The notes under the pieces were generated by a model. It was not told where the DNA came from. It did not search any database and saw nothing but the letters and a program-made list of their open reading frames with translations. Of a DNA stretch of 64,000 bases, positions 22,415 to 33,400 are shown piece after piece. The position numbers were made by a program, and so were the translations under genes. Origin of the DNA: Azorinus chamasolen (Eukaryota > Mollusca > Bivalvia > Cardiida > Solecurtidae); contig OY755242.1 in assembly GCA_963576725.1 (NCBI GenBank), positions 24,169,869 to 24,233,868 on the forward strand, written 5' to 3'. How positions within the stretch are numbered: the first letter of the stretch is position 1; each line of letters begins with the position of its first letter.

Positions 22415-22855
22415 ACAGTGGGAGTGGTGGTCCAGTGGTAGGACGTTGGACTTGGGATCGAAGGGTCCCCGGTTCGAATCCTGCCATCGGACTATCAGAA
22501 TTTTTCTGAGCAAAAAATGCATCCCACGTTTGCTCATCTCTACCAAGGTGTATAAATGGGTACCTGTGAGGGAAATAAGTCATTGTGCCATGGCTGCCTT
22601 AGGCGCCGAGTGTTAATGGCCGACTTATAACCCAGTGATCAGGGGGTAAATTGTGAAGTCGGGAGAATATGTACATTGTATGTAGTTCCAGACTATAAAC
22701 CTCACCTTACCTTTTTACCTTTACTATTTAGAAATGGCCGACTTATAACCCAGTGATCAGGGGGTAAATTGTGAAGTCGGGAGAATATGTACATTGTATG
22801 TAGTTCCAGACTATAAACCTCACCTACCCTTTTACCTTTACTATTTAGATATGGT
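22415..22855 (+). mobile_element. tRNA-derived SINE with duplicated tail
   Basis: The tRNA-like head at about 22420-22490 has box A TGGTCCAGTGG and box B GGTTCGAATCC. The anticodon loop reads CTTGGGA (TGG, Pro-like). The body contains TATAAATGGGTACCTG. The tail block starting AATGGCCGACTTATAACCC at 22615 is repeated about 118 bp later. Weak acceptor pairing makes this a SINE rather than a tRNA gene. Confidence 0.75.
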
Positions 22856-22934
22856 TCTACATTTTCTGTCATGTCCAATAATCTGGTGTTGTTTGCCATT
22901 GTAAAACAATAAGCTAATACATATTCGTGATTAC

Positions 22935-24842
22935 TTCTTACATGATGACGTAGGTAATTACAGGGGAATAACATTAGTAAGTGGTATGGCAAAGCTCTTT
23001 ATGGCTGTTTTAAATAATAGGCTAAAATCATGGAGTGACAAATATGATCGTATATCTGATGCACAATTTGGTTTTAAAAAGGGTTATTCTACAACCGATG
23101 CTATTTTTAGTCTGAATTGTGTAATAGAGAATATGATAAATTCGGGAAAACGTTTATATTGTTCCTTTGTAGACATGAAAAAATGCTTTGACAGTGTTAA
23201 TAAGAATGCCTTGTGGTATAAATTGAACAAACTAGGTGTTAATGGTAAACTGCTGAGAATATTTAGATCTATGTATAAATACGTTCGATGCAGGGTTAAG
23301 CATAGTCAAGAATACTCGGACTTCATGGACATAATGGTTGGCCTTAAGCAGGGTGATGTGTGCTCGCCGATACTTTACTCTTTTTTTGTTGAAGATCTAG
23401 AAATGTATTTCAGTAACAATAGCTGTACCGATGTTAGTGTATATGAATTATCATTACTGTTATTTTTATACGCAGACGACATGGTTTTGTTAAGTGAATC
23501 TATCAGTGACCTCCAGCGTAGTCTAGACAGTCTCAGCACCTACTGTGATCGATGGGGTCTACAAGTGAACATTGAAAAAACTAACATTATGGTTTTTCGT
23601 AAAAGCGGTAAACTAAGGCAAAATGAGACATGGACATACAAAGGGACTATCTTAGATATAGTGGAGGACTTTAATTACCTCGGGGTTGTATTCAATTATA
23701 ACGGTTCATTCAATTGTAACCAGCAATTACTCGTGGGTAAAGCATTGAAAGCTATGCATGTTTTGTTATATCAGACAAAGGATTTCAATTTTACACTGAA
23801 AACAAAGTGTCAGTTGTTTGATACTTTTGTGACGTCAATTCTGAATTATGCATCTGAAGTATGTGGCTTTTTTAGGATGAAAGATATTGAATGCTTACAT
23901 CTTAAATTTTGCAAACGCATATTGGGGGTAAAGTTGTCTGCATGTAATGCTGGGGTCTATGGAGAGTTAGCCAGATATCCATTATTTATTGGTAGATATG
24001 TAAGAATTTTAAATTATTGGTTTAAAGTTATCAACAGTGATAACTGCATTATAAAAAACCTCTATGTTAGTCTTTTAGACAATATGCAAAAAGGGCACCA
24101 AAATTGGGCAACTAGAGTTAAGGAGATGTTGACCAATAACGGTTTTCTTTATGTATGGAACAATCCAATGGTCGTTAACCAAAAGCAATTTACTAATGTT
24201 TTTAAACAGAGATTAACAGATGTATTTATTCAAAATTGGGCAAGTGATATACGTAACAGCAAGGTGTTAACTTTATATAAAGAAGTGAAAGAAGTATTTG
24301 AATATGAGAACTATTTAGATATTTGTAAAAATAGTTTATACAAAAAGCTGATTTCACAAATAAGACTGTCTTCACATAGGTTAAGAATACAGACAGGTCG
24401 CTACGGCCAGAATAGAATTGAACGGCATGAAAGACTGTGTAAAGTGTGTGAAAAGGGTTATGTAGAGGACGAATTCCACTTCATTATAGAGTGAAAAATA
24501 TATGGTACTAAGGAGAAGATATATACGAGACTATTACTGGAAAAGGCCTAGTATGTACAAATTTTGTGAGCTGGTGAAATGCAACGATAAAGACACTGTT
24601 AACAAGTTAGCTTGTTACATCAACTGTGCAAGTAAGATGAGATCAAATGTCATAAATGATACAAGTAATTAGTACATTTACTCTCTTAATATGTATTTAG
24701 TATAATCATAGTTTACATGTATTGAAATATTGTTTACTTTATTGACTTTGACTACTGAATTTTATTGTATAGCATGTGTATGGATGAGAAACGAACTGTT
24801 TAAATCCAAAGAAATAAAATTCTGTTCTGTTCTGTTCTGTTC
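22935..24842 (+). mobile_element. 5'-truncated LINE with TTCTG-repeat tail
   Basis: Coding sequence starts within the RT at GNYRGITLVSGMAK, so ORF1 and the endonuclease are missing. The 3' end is GAAATAAAA followed by TTCTG repeats (to about 24842) instead of poly(A). Coding resumes after a nonsense codon and a frameshift (see the CDS). Confidence 0.88.
22986..24494 (+). CDS. LINE reverse transcriptase, C-terminal two thirds (502 aa)
   Basis: RT motifs in order: AQFGFKKGYSTTDAIF, CSFVDMKKCFDSV (catalytic Asp, about residue 62), GLKQGDVCSPILYSFF and YADD at residues 162-165. Then come the thumb and a long C-terminal region ending LCKVCEKGYVEDEFHFIIE, half of a Cys/His knuckle. The stop TGA at 24492-24494 falls where related elements continue with Cys. 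Just after it the frame shifts: in the frame from about 24496 the sequence YIRDYYWKRPSMYKFCELV runs to TAG at 24670-24672. So the natural C-terminus was about 60 residues longer and this copy lost it by one nonsense change and one indel. The annotated Met is internal, and coding homology begins near 22940. Confidence 0.88.
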   Translation: MAKLFMAVLNNRLKSWSDKYDRISDAQFGFKKGYSTTDAIFSLNCVIENMINSGKRLYCSFVDMKKCFDSVNKNALWYKLNKLGVNGKLLRIFRSMYKYVRCRVKHSQEYSDFMDIMVGLKQGDVCSPILYSFFVEDLEMYFSNNSCTDVSVYELSLLLFLYADDMVLLSESISDLQRSLDSLSTYCDRWGLQVNIEKTNIMVFRKSGKLRQNETWTYKGTILDIVEDFNYLGVVFNYNGSFNCNQQLLVGKALKAMHVLLYQTKDFNFTLKTKCQLFDTFVTSILNYASEVCGFFRMKDIECLHLKFCKRILGVKLSACNAGVYGELARYPLFIGRYVRILNYWFKVINSDNCIIKNLYVSLLDNMQKGHQNWATRVKEMLTNNGFLYVWNNPMVVNQKQFTNVFKQRLTDVFIQNWASDIRNSKVLTLYKEVKEVFEYENYLDICKNSLYKKLISQIRLSSHRLRIQTGRYGQNRIERHERLCKVCEKGYVEDEFHFIIE

Positions 24843-24973
24843 ATGAATTTCAGTTTAAAATGTAATAATTGCCTCCTTCACTATTAGCGCGTGGGTCAAA
24901 CTTTGTGTGTTTCACAAATATTCACCCGTTTCATCTTCAAAACACAAATTATAACCGGTGTATGCTCACTTAT

Positions 24974-25227
24974 TTAACAAATCGCTTGCTAATCACGTCA
25001 ATACAGCTACCTGTAAATAGTGCAGACCCAGATGAGACAGCTCCTGCAGGAGCTGTTTCATCAGGGTCTGCACTATTTACAAGTTGATTGTGCAACCAGT
25101 GCACTCCACAGCAGTGATTGCACAGCGAAATACTTGTACACAGTGAATATATACATGTGTAATTATACAACAGGGCATGGGTAAAGAAGGAGAAATGTAT
25201 TTAAAAATTCAGCAAGAGAAGGGTTAA
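24974..25227. mobile_element. Type E MITE, TTAA target duplication
   Basis: TTAA|CAAATCGCTTGCTAATC on the left and AGCAAGAGAAGGG|TTAA on the right, body 246 bp. The hairpin at about 25013-25081 is GTAAATAGTGCAGACCC to GGGTCTGCACTATTTAC, centre AGCTCCTGCAGGAGCT. Confidence 0.9.
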
Positions 25228-25244
25228 TCAGTGCATGAATCCTG

Positions 25245-25352
25245 TTCAGATGCCGACATACCTGTCTCGTAAACTGCATCTAGCCGAGACGCCGACATAC
25301 CCGTCTCGTAAACTGCATCTCGCTGAGACGCACGGCATACCTGTCTCGTAAT
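25245..25352. repeat. Short tandem repeat, about 46 bp, 2-3 copies
   Basis: GACATACCTGTCTCGTAAAC and similar phrases recur three times, with CGAGACGC between. Confidence 0.75.
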
Positions 25353-25406
25353 AAACTGTTTGCACAGGTAACCATAACATTCGCTCGCAGCATCATAAAT
25401 AAAGGT

Positions 25407-25628
25407 TAACCTTGTCCTCCATGAATATGCATTCAATAAATAATGACTCCATAAATACTAATTATATGCGTTCTCCTAATGGCACATGTATACAGAAATG
25501 TTAGGCTATAGTATATTTTGTATAATCATGTGTATATTATGTCACAAGAAACAAGAGCAGACCCTGGTCAGATTGCTCCAGTGGGGCCTATGATGCATAT
25601 AAAGGCGTATTTATAGAGTAAAGGGTTA
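25407..25628. mobile_element. Type B-like MITE, TTAA flanks
   Basis: TTAA|CCTTGTCCTCCATGAATA...ATAGAGTAAAGGG|TTAA. The core is reduced to one arm, GAGCAGACCCTGGTCAGA. Confidence 0.65.
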
Positions 25629-25879
25629 AAAGGACTATAAGTATAATACACAATATCGTTACAAATCGGTTGTGGTTGGAACAAATAAAATAGCTCCAAA
25701 CACGTTGAAACAAGAATGTTTTATTCCCATAACGATACAATATATGTTTTCCGAGTTATAAAGAAAAGCAATATGAGGGAGTGAGATAGACTGTGACCTG
25801 CGCAAAGTAGAACATTTATTCAAGTACATATGAAGTCCAATACATCGACGTTCTAGGTACCATGTCAATTACTTCGAGA

Positions 25880-26060
25880 TGAGACAAATTATAGTAACCA
25901 GTATCTATCCAGTTCACTAGTTAATGCAGGCCTAAAATAATGATGAAAGCTCCTGTAGGAGTTTTCTGCATAACTTTCGTCCTGCATTAAGCAACCACCT
26001 GCTTATATGAAAGCATCCATGTTTGTTCATTAAGTGGTCCCATTAGAGGGTTTTACTGTA
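25880..26060. mobile_element. Type A MITE, AAGTGGTCCCATTAGAGGG variant
   Basis: The right end is intact (TTAGAGGGTTTTACTG|TA). The core AGTTAATGCAGGCC...GTCCTGCATTAAGCAACC surrounds centre GAAAGCTCCTGTAGGAGTTTT. The left end is eroded. Confidence 0.75.
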
Positions 26061-26139
26061 CTCCCAGTGCTTCAGAGATACCAAACAAACCGATGAAGAA
26101 GACAACAGAGAATACGATAACTATTTGTAGCAAATTGAG

Positions 26140-26347
26140 TACAGTGAAACCTTTCTAAACCGGAATTCTTGTAGAGAATATTTTAGATACTTTTAGGCAG
26201 GTGGCTGCTTAATGCAGGATGAAAGTCATGCAGAAAGCTCCCCTAGGAGCTTTCTGCATGACTTTCATCCTGCATTAAGCTACCACCTGTCTCTAAGACC
26301 GATATTTATACCAATTTTAACGTCCGGTTTAGAGGGGTTTTGCTGTA
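26140..26347. mobile_element. Type A MITE, AAACCGG variant, intact, TA target duplication
   Basis: Body 26142-26345 (204 bp): CAGTGAAACCTTTCTAAACC...GGTTTAGAGGGGTTTTGCTG. The inner palindrome at about 26200-26291 is near perfect, with centre AAAGCTCCCCTAGGAGCTTT. Confidence 0.92.
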
Positions 26348-26394
26348 CTTATAATGGCATATGAACAAGACAAGTTTTTGCCTTTGTAAAACTG

Positions 26395-26670
26395 TAAAAT
26401 CAGATCTGTATAATTCCATAAGCAAATAGAGCAGACCTTGACAAGATGGCTCCTACAGGAGCTGTCTGATCTGGGTCTACTCTGTAGCAATGCGTTAAAG
26501 GGTGAGTTTCATTGTTAGGAACTAAGACTTCGCTGCCACATTAAGCCATCTGCTTGTCTGCTTAAATTTCTAATTTTTTAATTATCTTCATTTTTGTTTC
26601 AAAATACAGCATCAAACAGTATTGCTCCTGTTGAGACACCGGGTGACTTGGTGCCTCGTCAGGAATCACA
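26395..26670. mobile_element. Type B and type D cores, decayed
   Basis: Type B at 26420-26490: AGCAAATAGAGCAGACC to GGTCTACTCTG. Type D at about 26610-26670: CATCAAACAGTATTGCTCC and GACACCGGGTGACTTGGTG. Confidence 0.55.
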
Positions 26671-26925
26671 GATTCACCACAGGCAGCGAAGCAGTTTCAT
26701 AAAAACTCCAATCCGTTTCTGAGATAGGACTCAAGACGGGCCAAGAGGTTAAATTTTGGCAACCAAAGGGTCATAACTCTGATGTTCCATGTCTTTTCTA
26801 CGTCTCTGTTTCAATGGTACAATTACGAGTACATTGACACTGCGCGCATGGTTCTAAGGTTTATATAAGAACCTATATTGGATCAATAGAAAACGGGGAT
26901 AACTTGCTAACTGACTGGGACATGG

Positions 26926-27060
26926 CCCCCAGGTTATAAAATTCTGAGTCTGAGATCATTCTTAAGCATCTGATTGGTCAGATTCTGATCTTATTCAGAA
27001 TCTAACCAATCAAATACATGAGAATGATCTTAGACCCAGGCTCAGAAGTTTAATAACCCT
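26926..27060. mobile_element. Type F palindrome
   Basis: The arms AGGTTATAAAATTCTGAGTC and CAGAAGTTTAATAAC enclose GATTGGTCAGATTCTGA and its inverse. Related palindromes are at 32.87, 43.0, 49.8 and 53.0 kb. Confidence 0.8.
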
Positions 27061-27280
27061 TGACACTGTTTCATGATTTTGTCTTTGGACTAAAGAGTGA
27101 TTTTATGAAACTGTTCAAATACACACAAGGACCATAACGTCAACTAAGGAAAAGTATCACATCACATTAGTATATTGTACATTAATTCGATTCATGCCGG
27201 TGCCGTTTCATGCACATGAAATAACAACTCTGTGTGGGCAATGCGAAAACGTCGATTCTTCAGGTTGCTTGTCGACATGA

Positions 27281-27418
27281 TTAGGCCGCCGTAACAACTA
27301 CGATAAAAGCAATCCAGACAGCTAAAGCAACCATCACACTGGCCAGCATGCTGTAGCGGGCATAATTGTTGTACTTCCGGCCCTCTTCGTAATTTCCTGC
27401 ATCATACTCGCTGTTTGC
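27281..27418 (-). CDS. Dispanin gene, last coding exon (CD225 loop and TM helix)
   Basis: The acceptor TTTCTTTCCGTCACAG precedes GCAAACAGC. The exon is 45 codons plus TAA (27283-27281). It encodes the conserved loop, with Ala-Arg before the helix, and the C-terminal membrane helix. I saw no clear poly(A) signal close downstream. Confidence 0.88.
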   Translation of the reverse strand, partial: ANSEYDAGNYEEGRKYNNYARYSMLASVMVALAVWIAFIVVVTAA

Positions 27419-30400
27419 CTGTGACGGAAAGAAACATAATGACAATCAAGTGCAAAACGAACACTGTTATGTTATACGTTGTCTGCATCTGATGTCATAT
27501 TGGACAGGCCAACTTATAGACCGTTTTCTCGTGACGTCACAGAATCTCTGTCCGCCATATTGGAGGTATACTCGCCAAGCGGTGCGCACATACAATGTTC
27601 ACTTCTGCTCGATCATAAACATTCCATCCCTAAGATGGTGAATTACAGTCAAGTCGTATATTGTCATAATCGTTCAGATACAGAAACAGACCGGCTTTAC
27701 CACATACTTTATAACAGGCCAGAATTCTAAGCCCAACGAACTTTCTGAGAGTGAGAAATGACGGAGGCTATGGGTAACATTTCACTGGAAATAATCTGAA
27801 GAATGTCAGAGTCGCTCTGGCCATTTCATCAAACGTAAGTTTGCTTGTATTTTTGAAACATATTTGTGTTGGCATTGTCAGAGACATGTATATACACTAT
27901 GGCATTGTGAAGTCTAGAAAGAGAAATATGTGCTAGTTTCTTTTTAATCTGGATTTGTTTTCGAGCACACTCCAGAACAGCTTTTGAGTGAGGGTTATGT
28001 GTGTGCTTTGTTAAAGTGTATAATTCTACAAAATTATGGCTGTCAGCAGTAACCACTTTATTTCAGACAGCTAGTATAAAGCTAGAGGGACTTTTTATTA
28101 ATTTAAAACAAAAATGATAAATGTCATACATGGGACAATTTCAAAAACCGACTGTGTGTTGTTGTTGTTGTTGTTGTTTTTTGTTTGTTTTTTTTTTGTT
28201 GTTTTTTTTGGGGGGGGGGGCAATATATAGGATGGACATTACAGTACCTTGTTCGTATAAGTCTACCAGTCATAGATAAATTAATACCAATACATCGCAC
28301 AGCTGTGACATCCTGCTGTGATTTTACAGCCCTGACCTCCAATTTTAAATCGAGTTGGACTTGTTTATTGAACACCTTGTGCAATCAACATGGGGTAACA
28401 GGAAATGCACTCAACGAACCGTGAAATTGGTGATTTTTAAGCTCCAGATAAGACCCAAGTTTTACATTCGGACATTCTTTATAATTACAGATTTATATGA
28501 CTAAGACAATCCTGATTGGGTACCATCAGTAAATATGGACAGCCTACAAAAATCTTGAATGGCCGGAACCAGTGTAGGACCATGCGAGAGAAGAAGTGTG
28601 CCGCAGCTCGAGCATTCCCTTCTATCCCCCCCCCCCCCCCCCCCCCTTGGCAAAGGTTACTTCTCGAATCCATGGGAGCAATGCTCTAAATATCACACTG
28701 GTTTCAAAACTTAAAACTATATACAGTTGAACTTCGATATCTCAAACTCGGATAACTTGAACTTCGGGACAACTCAAACTTAAATAAAGTTCGGTCCTCC
28801 CAAAATTTACAATACAGAATTCCTCATAAATGTATAACTACCCATGTGTAGAAAAACATGTGACAGCTTAATGCAGGTCTAAAGAAATGCAGAAAGCTCA
28901 TGTAGAAGCTTTCAACATTACTTTAGAACTGCATTAAACTGAGAACTTGAGTAATTGCCCAGGTTTGAATTCAGATAACTCAAACATTTGTTACCTCTAA
29001 GTAATTTGTATACGGTCCCTTGAAGTCTGAGAAGTCAGTTGTTGAAGGTTGTTACATTAAAGAACTTTATAACATTTCTGTTCTGTGTTATTTTGTATTT
29101 GTAATATATATGCACCCCACCAACTCCAATGTGACAGTGAATTATATACATGTAGTGTTTCAAAAGAGTTTAGCATTTTACAGGTCTTTTATGCTGATGG
29201 TAGTTTATATTTTATTGTTCAGCTACATTTGTCCATTATTAATATTAAGCGTTGCATATTCAAGGTTGACCGTAGTCTGAACGTTTGATAAACTGTAGGT
29301 GTCGGACCCTCTCGAGAAGGCCTCTGTGGTTGAATGGTTATGGTCTCAGACTGCCAACCACTTGGTCACTCAACTCTGTGGTGCGAATCCCGGTCTGGAC
29401 ATTTGGATTTTACATGTGAGGAAGCCTTCCAGCTGGCTTGTTGTTGTGTGACAGGCCGGGTACAGGTACTGGGTGAAAGACAGTAAGCGGTTTGGATAGC
29501 TTAGTGGTTAGAGCACTCGCCTTGTAAGTGAGGGGTCCCGGGTTCGATCCCCGGTCTGGCTGCATGTTATTAACCAGTCCTGTTACAGTTGGCGCTCAAC
29601 TTGAAAATCGGACTCTGTGCACACCCATGATTTCAGCTGCAGATTCGGCGAGAATCTCAGGGAAGAAGGGGAGTAGTGTGACAGGCCGGGTACAACCTTT
29701 GTAAACAGAGTAGACCCAGATTATGTGACTCATGTAGGAGCAGTCTGAACAGGGTCTGCAGCGTTTGCTTATTAAATCATATAATAGAGCGGACTTAAGT
29801 TTCTACCAAACCAATACCAAAAACCAAAACAGCCTGTGTATAGCCTATATATATATGCTACTATAAAAATTCATCAAATTAATATTCATGATGAATCTAT
29901 AATTATTCAGCAGCTATCTGTATAAAGAAGCAAGTACATGTTAATCCAGTAGTTGCTTTAAATAACAAAAAAACTTGAAATTAGGTTTCTCAATGAAAAT
30001 ATTTAGATAAATAAATTGATAAATATAAACCAGTTTTGTTATTTTCCTATTTAATTTTAATGAATAAGCAGAGACATACATATACATGTATGTATATTAC
30101 ATGTCATTTACATCTTTAAAAAGTGGATTGACTCGAAAAGAAAAATAACAGCAGTAATAACATTTTATCAACATTTTAATCTATCTACGCACAGAAGAAA
30201 AATTGTCGTGTTCAATAATAGAAAGAACTTCGAAAATTCATTTCATTTGACTTGGTAACTACAGCGCAAGCGGCTGTTGAACCTTAAAATACTTCATAGA
30301 AACACCTTTTAACGCATGTGCAAACATAGTAGATCTAGATCAGATGGATCCTATAGCAGTTATCTGATCAGTATCAGCTCTGTTTGCTATAGACTGCAGC

Positions 30401-33400
30401 ACGAAGTAAAATCTGCATTAAATTCGTGATTGCAGCAGCTGTGCATTTCGCGTATGCCTCCAACATGGCGGACAAACCGGTGTTAGGGTAAATGTTGACG
30501 GTCCGTGAAAACGGTCTATACAAATAGTACGACTTATGACGTAGCTGTTTGATCAGAGTACTCCCTGCTTGCTTTTAAGTTAATCTATTTGAACCATTAT
30601 CATGCAATGCGCGTAAGTATTGTCGTTTGCAAACAACTTGATTGAACTCAGTTTTGACACCCGAACAACTCAGCGTTTTATCAGGATCCAATCTGTTTGA
30701 TATTTGGTGAATAGTTTCTAAAAGGCTTGATCGAATTGGGAAACAGATCCGAATTTAAGCAGAGATTATTTTTCCAGCATGATAAGGGTTAAAGTTGCAA
30801 TTTAACGGCCAAACACGTTCATTTCGTCGTGTAGTCGGATTTACGGTGACATTACTGAAAGGGGCGTTACGAATTAAAATATCGAGAAAAAACCGGGTCG
30901 TATCGTATAGTCACGATGCTAACACAACGAGGATGCAGCAACCGCCCGTGAGGAGTGGTGTGCTAACCATGCATATTAACCCTTCTCTTGCTGAATTTTA
31001 AAATACATTTCTCCTTCTTTACAAATGCCCTGTTGTATAATTACATATATCGTAACTGTGTACAAGTATTTCGCTGTGCAATCACTGCTGTGGAGTGCAT
31101 TGGTTGCACAATCAATTTGTAAATAGTGCAGACCCTGATGAGACAGCTCCTGTAGGAGCTGTCTCATCTGGGTATTCACTATTTACAGGTATGTATATTG
31201 ACGTGAATAGCAAGCGAAGGGTTAAGAACGATAACTCTGCAACAAATGACAGATAATTGTACCTACCTGAATTGCAAAGAAGATGGCAAACAGACCCGGA
31301 ATGGGAGAGCAGAAGAAACAAACGGCGATAGCGAGGCATGTCTGGTCCGCTGGCCGTATTGAAGCCAGGACGACCGGTGGTGCTGTGGACACCTGGGTCA
31401 CCTGTACGTTGGTCGTCGGCATTGCCATCTGTAAGTGTATATAAAAACACCATTAATCTGCTGAATGATTAAAAAGGCTCCTCCTTTTCAGAATATTAAC
31501 CAATTTGCTCTCATGATCCCATATATGGGACGTAGGCAAACAGTGTAGACTTTGATCAGACGTCGCATAATGAGGCGTCTGATCAGAGTCTACACTGTTT
31601 GCTGATAGGAAATTCAATATAAAACAAAGCAAAAATGAAAATTTAGACCAGACATTCCGCAGATAAAAGATAGACTAATCTGATATATAAGCATGGAAGA
31701 CTCCACTGGGGGAAACGGGTTAATTCAACAAAACATGTGTCAAATGATCAAAGGCCTCCATCGGTTCCTCCACATTAAAGTTTAAGTGGCATTGGTGCTT
31801 TCCTAATTCTACGCTCAGTATACAAGGGTAGTGCTTGGTGCTTGGACTGATTGACCAGGTATCAAGACTATGCGAGGATGTGTTAGTCAAACAATATATC
31901 CCAAACAAGCGATTTGACCTATAGCTTTGAGGTTTGACCTTGAAGTATGACAATGACCTTGACATGGTTCCACCTAAATGTTGAAACTTTATGAGATTAG
32001 TATACATGTTATGTTTCAAGTCTCTGTCTAATAGCACAACAGTTATGGCCACGGTTTACTGTAAATCACAAAAACAAACAAAAACACTGTCTAGACAGCC
32101 ATGTCAAAATAATATGCTACCAATCATAATCTTGGTGTAAACATGTAAAAATTAAAAATGTTGACCTGGAGTAGGTTAATATACATTAGAACCTGCCTTA
32201 ACCATTACCTCATAGGCTATTTTAGATCCAACCTCTTTGAATAAATCTATCGAAAAGGAGCATTAACTCGAGAAAAGGACTTTTTTTTTAGAATTTTGTA
32301 GTTTGAAACCATTGTGATAAATAGAGTATTTGCTCTATTTATCACAATGGTTTCACAAAGGGACTTCCAGAGAGTCGCCAAAGTCGTCAATATGAGGGAA
32401 TGGGTTAAGCAGCCAGGAAAAAATGTCTAACTATGAGTTTGCTTCATAGGTGGTAGCTTAATGAAGATCAAAAGTAAAACAGAAAGCTCTAATATTGTCC
32501 TGCATTAAACAACCACCTGCTGTTTAAGACTCCTATGTTCAACAAATAAATGACCGCTTAAATTAGGTTCTATTGTACTTTCAAGTGTTGCAGAAACTAG
32601 TATACTATGAGGGTGTCAAACAGCTTGGATCCTGAAATAAACCTTCCTCGTGAAAAAAAGGTATGCTAAATCCTTGATCTGTTACAGTTTTACTTAAATA
32701 CAATATGGTAGCAAGGGTATAGTTAAACTAACAACCATGCATTCTGAGTGTTGACGCTTACATGCTTCTGTCAATTAATGTCATCATTATTAGATGTTTC
32801 CAAATGTTACAAGGGGTATAACTCTCCATATATGCATGACCGGTTACATTGGCATTTACACCTGGGCGCGAGGTTATAAAACTTATACCTCCGAGTTTTA
32901 GTTCATTCTGAAGTACCTGACCAATAAGATGTTTGAAAATGATATTAGACTCCATGGTCGCAAGCGAAATGGTTTTATAACCTTTGGACCAAGTATACAA
33001 AGTACATAACAAGTGTACAATGTATAGAACGGGTATATAACAAAGTACGAAGAGAGTGTATACAGTGCAGGGTATGTGTACAACGTACCGAGTGACTGTA
33101 ACAATGCACAGCGTGAGTATATAAAGTACAGCGCGAATGTACAAAGTACAGTGTGTGTACAAAGTACGGAGCGACTGGATAAAGTACAGAACATGTGTAC
33201 AAAATACACAGCGAGTATACATAGTACAGAGTAAATGTACAAATTAAAAGTGTGTAAACAAAGTAAAGAGCGAGTGACCAAATTACATACTGTGTACAAC
33301 GCACAGAATGTACAAAGTACGGAACGTGTGTACAAAGTATAGAGTGTGTGTATAAAGTAGAGAGCAAGTGTAAAAAGTACCGAACGATTGTACAAGGTAC

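Noticed and set aside
22420..22490. tRNA-Pro gene
   Set aside because: Box A and box B are good, but the acceptor stem pairs poorly and a SINE body follows directly.
29490..29564. tRNA-Thr gene
   Set aside because: The anticodon and T arms are good, but the acceptor arm depends on G-T pairs with a mismatch. It lies inside a repeat with flanking duplications.
31112..31179. A 67-codon frame (MNTQMRQLLQELSHQG...) shared by type E elements at 31 kb and 51.7 kb
   Set aside because: It spans the hairpin and ordinary MITE sequence. The third copy at 25 kb is frameshifted, and I see no sign of protein-level constraint.
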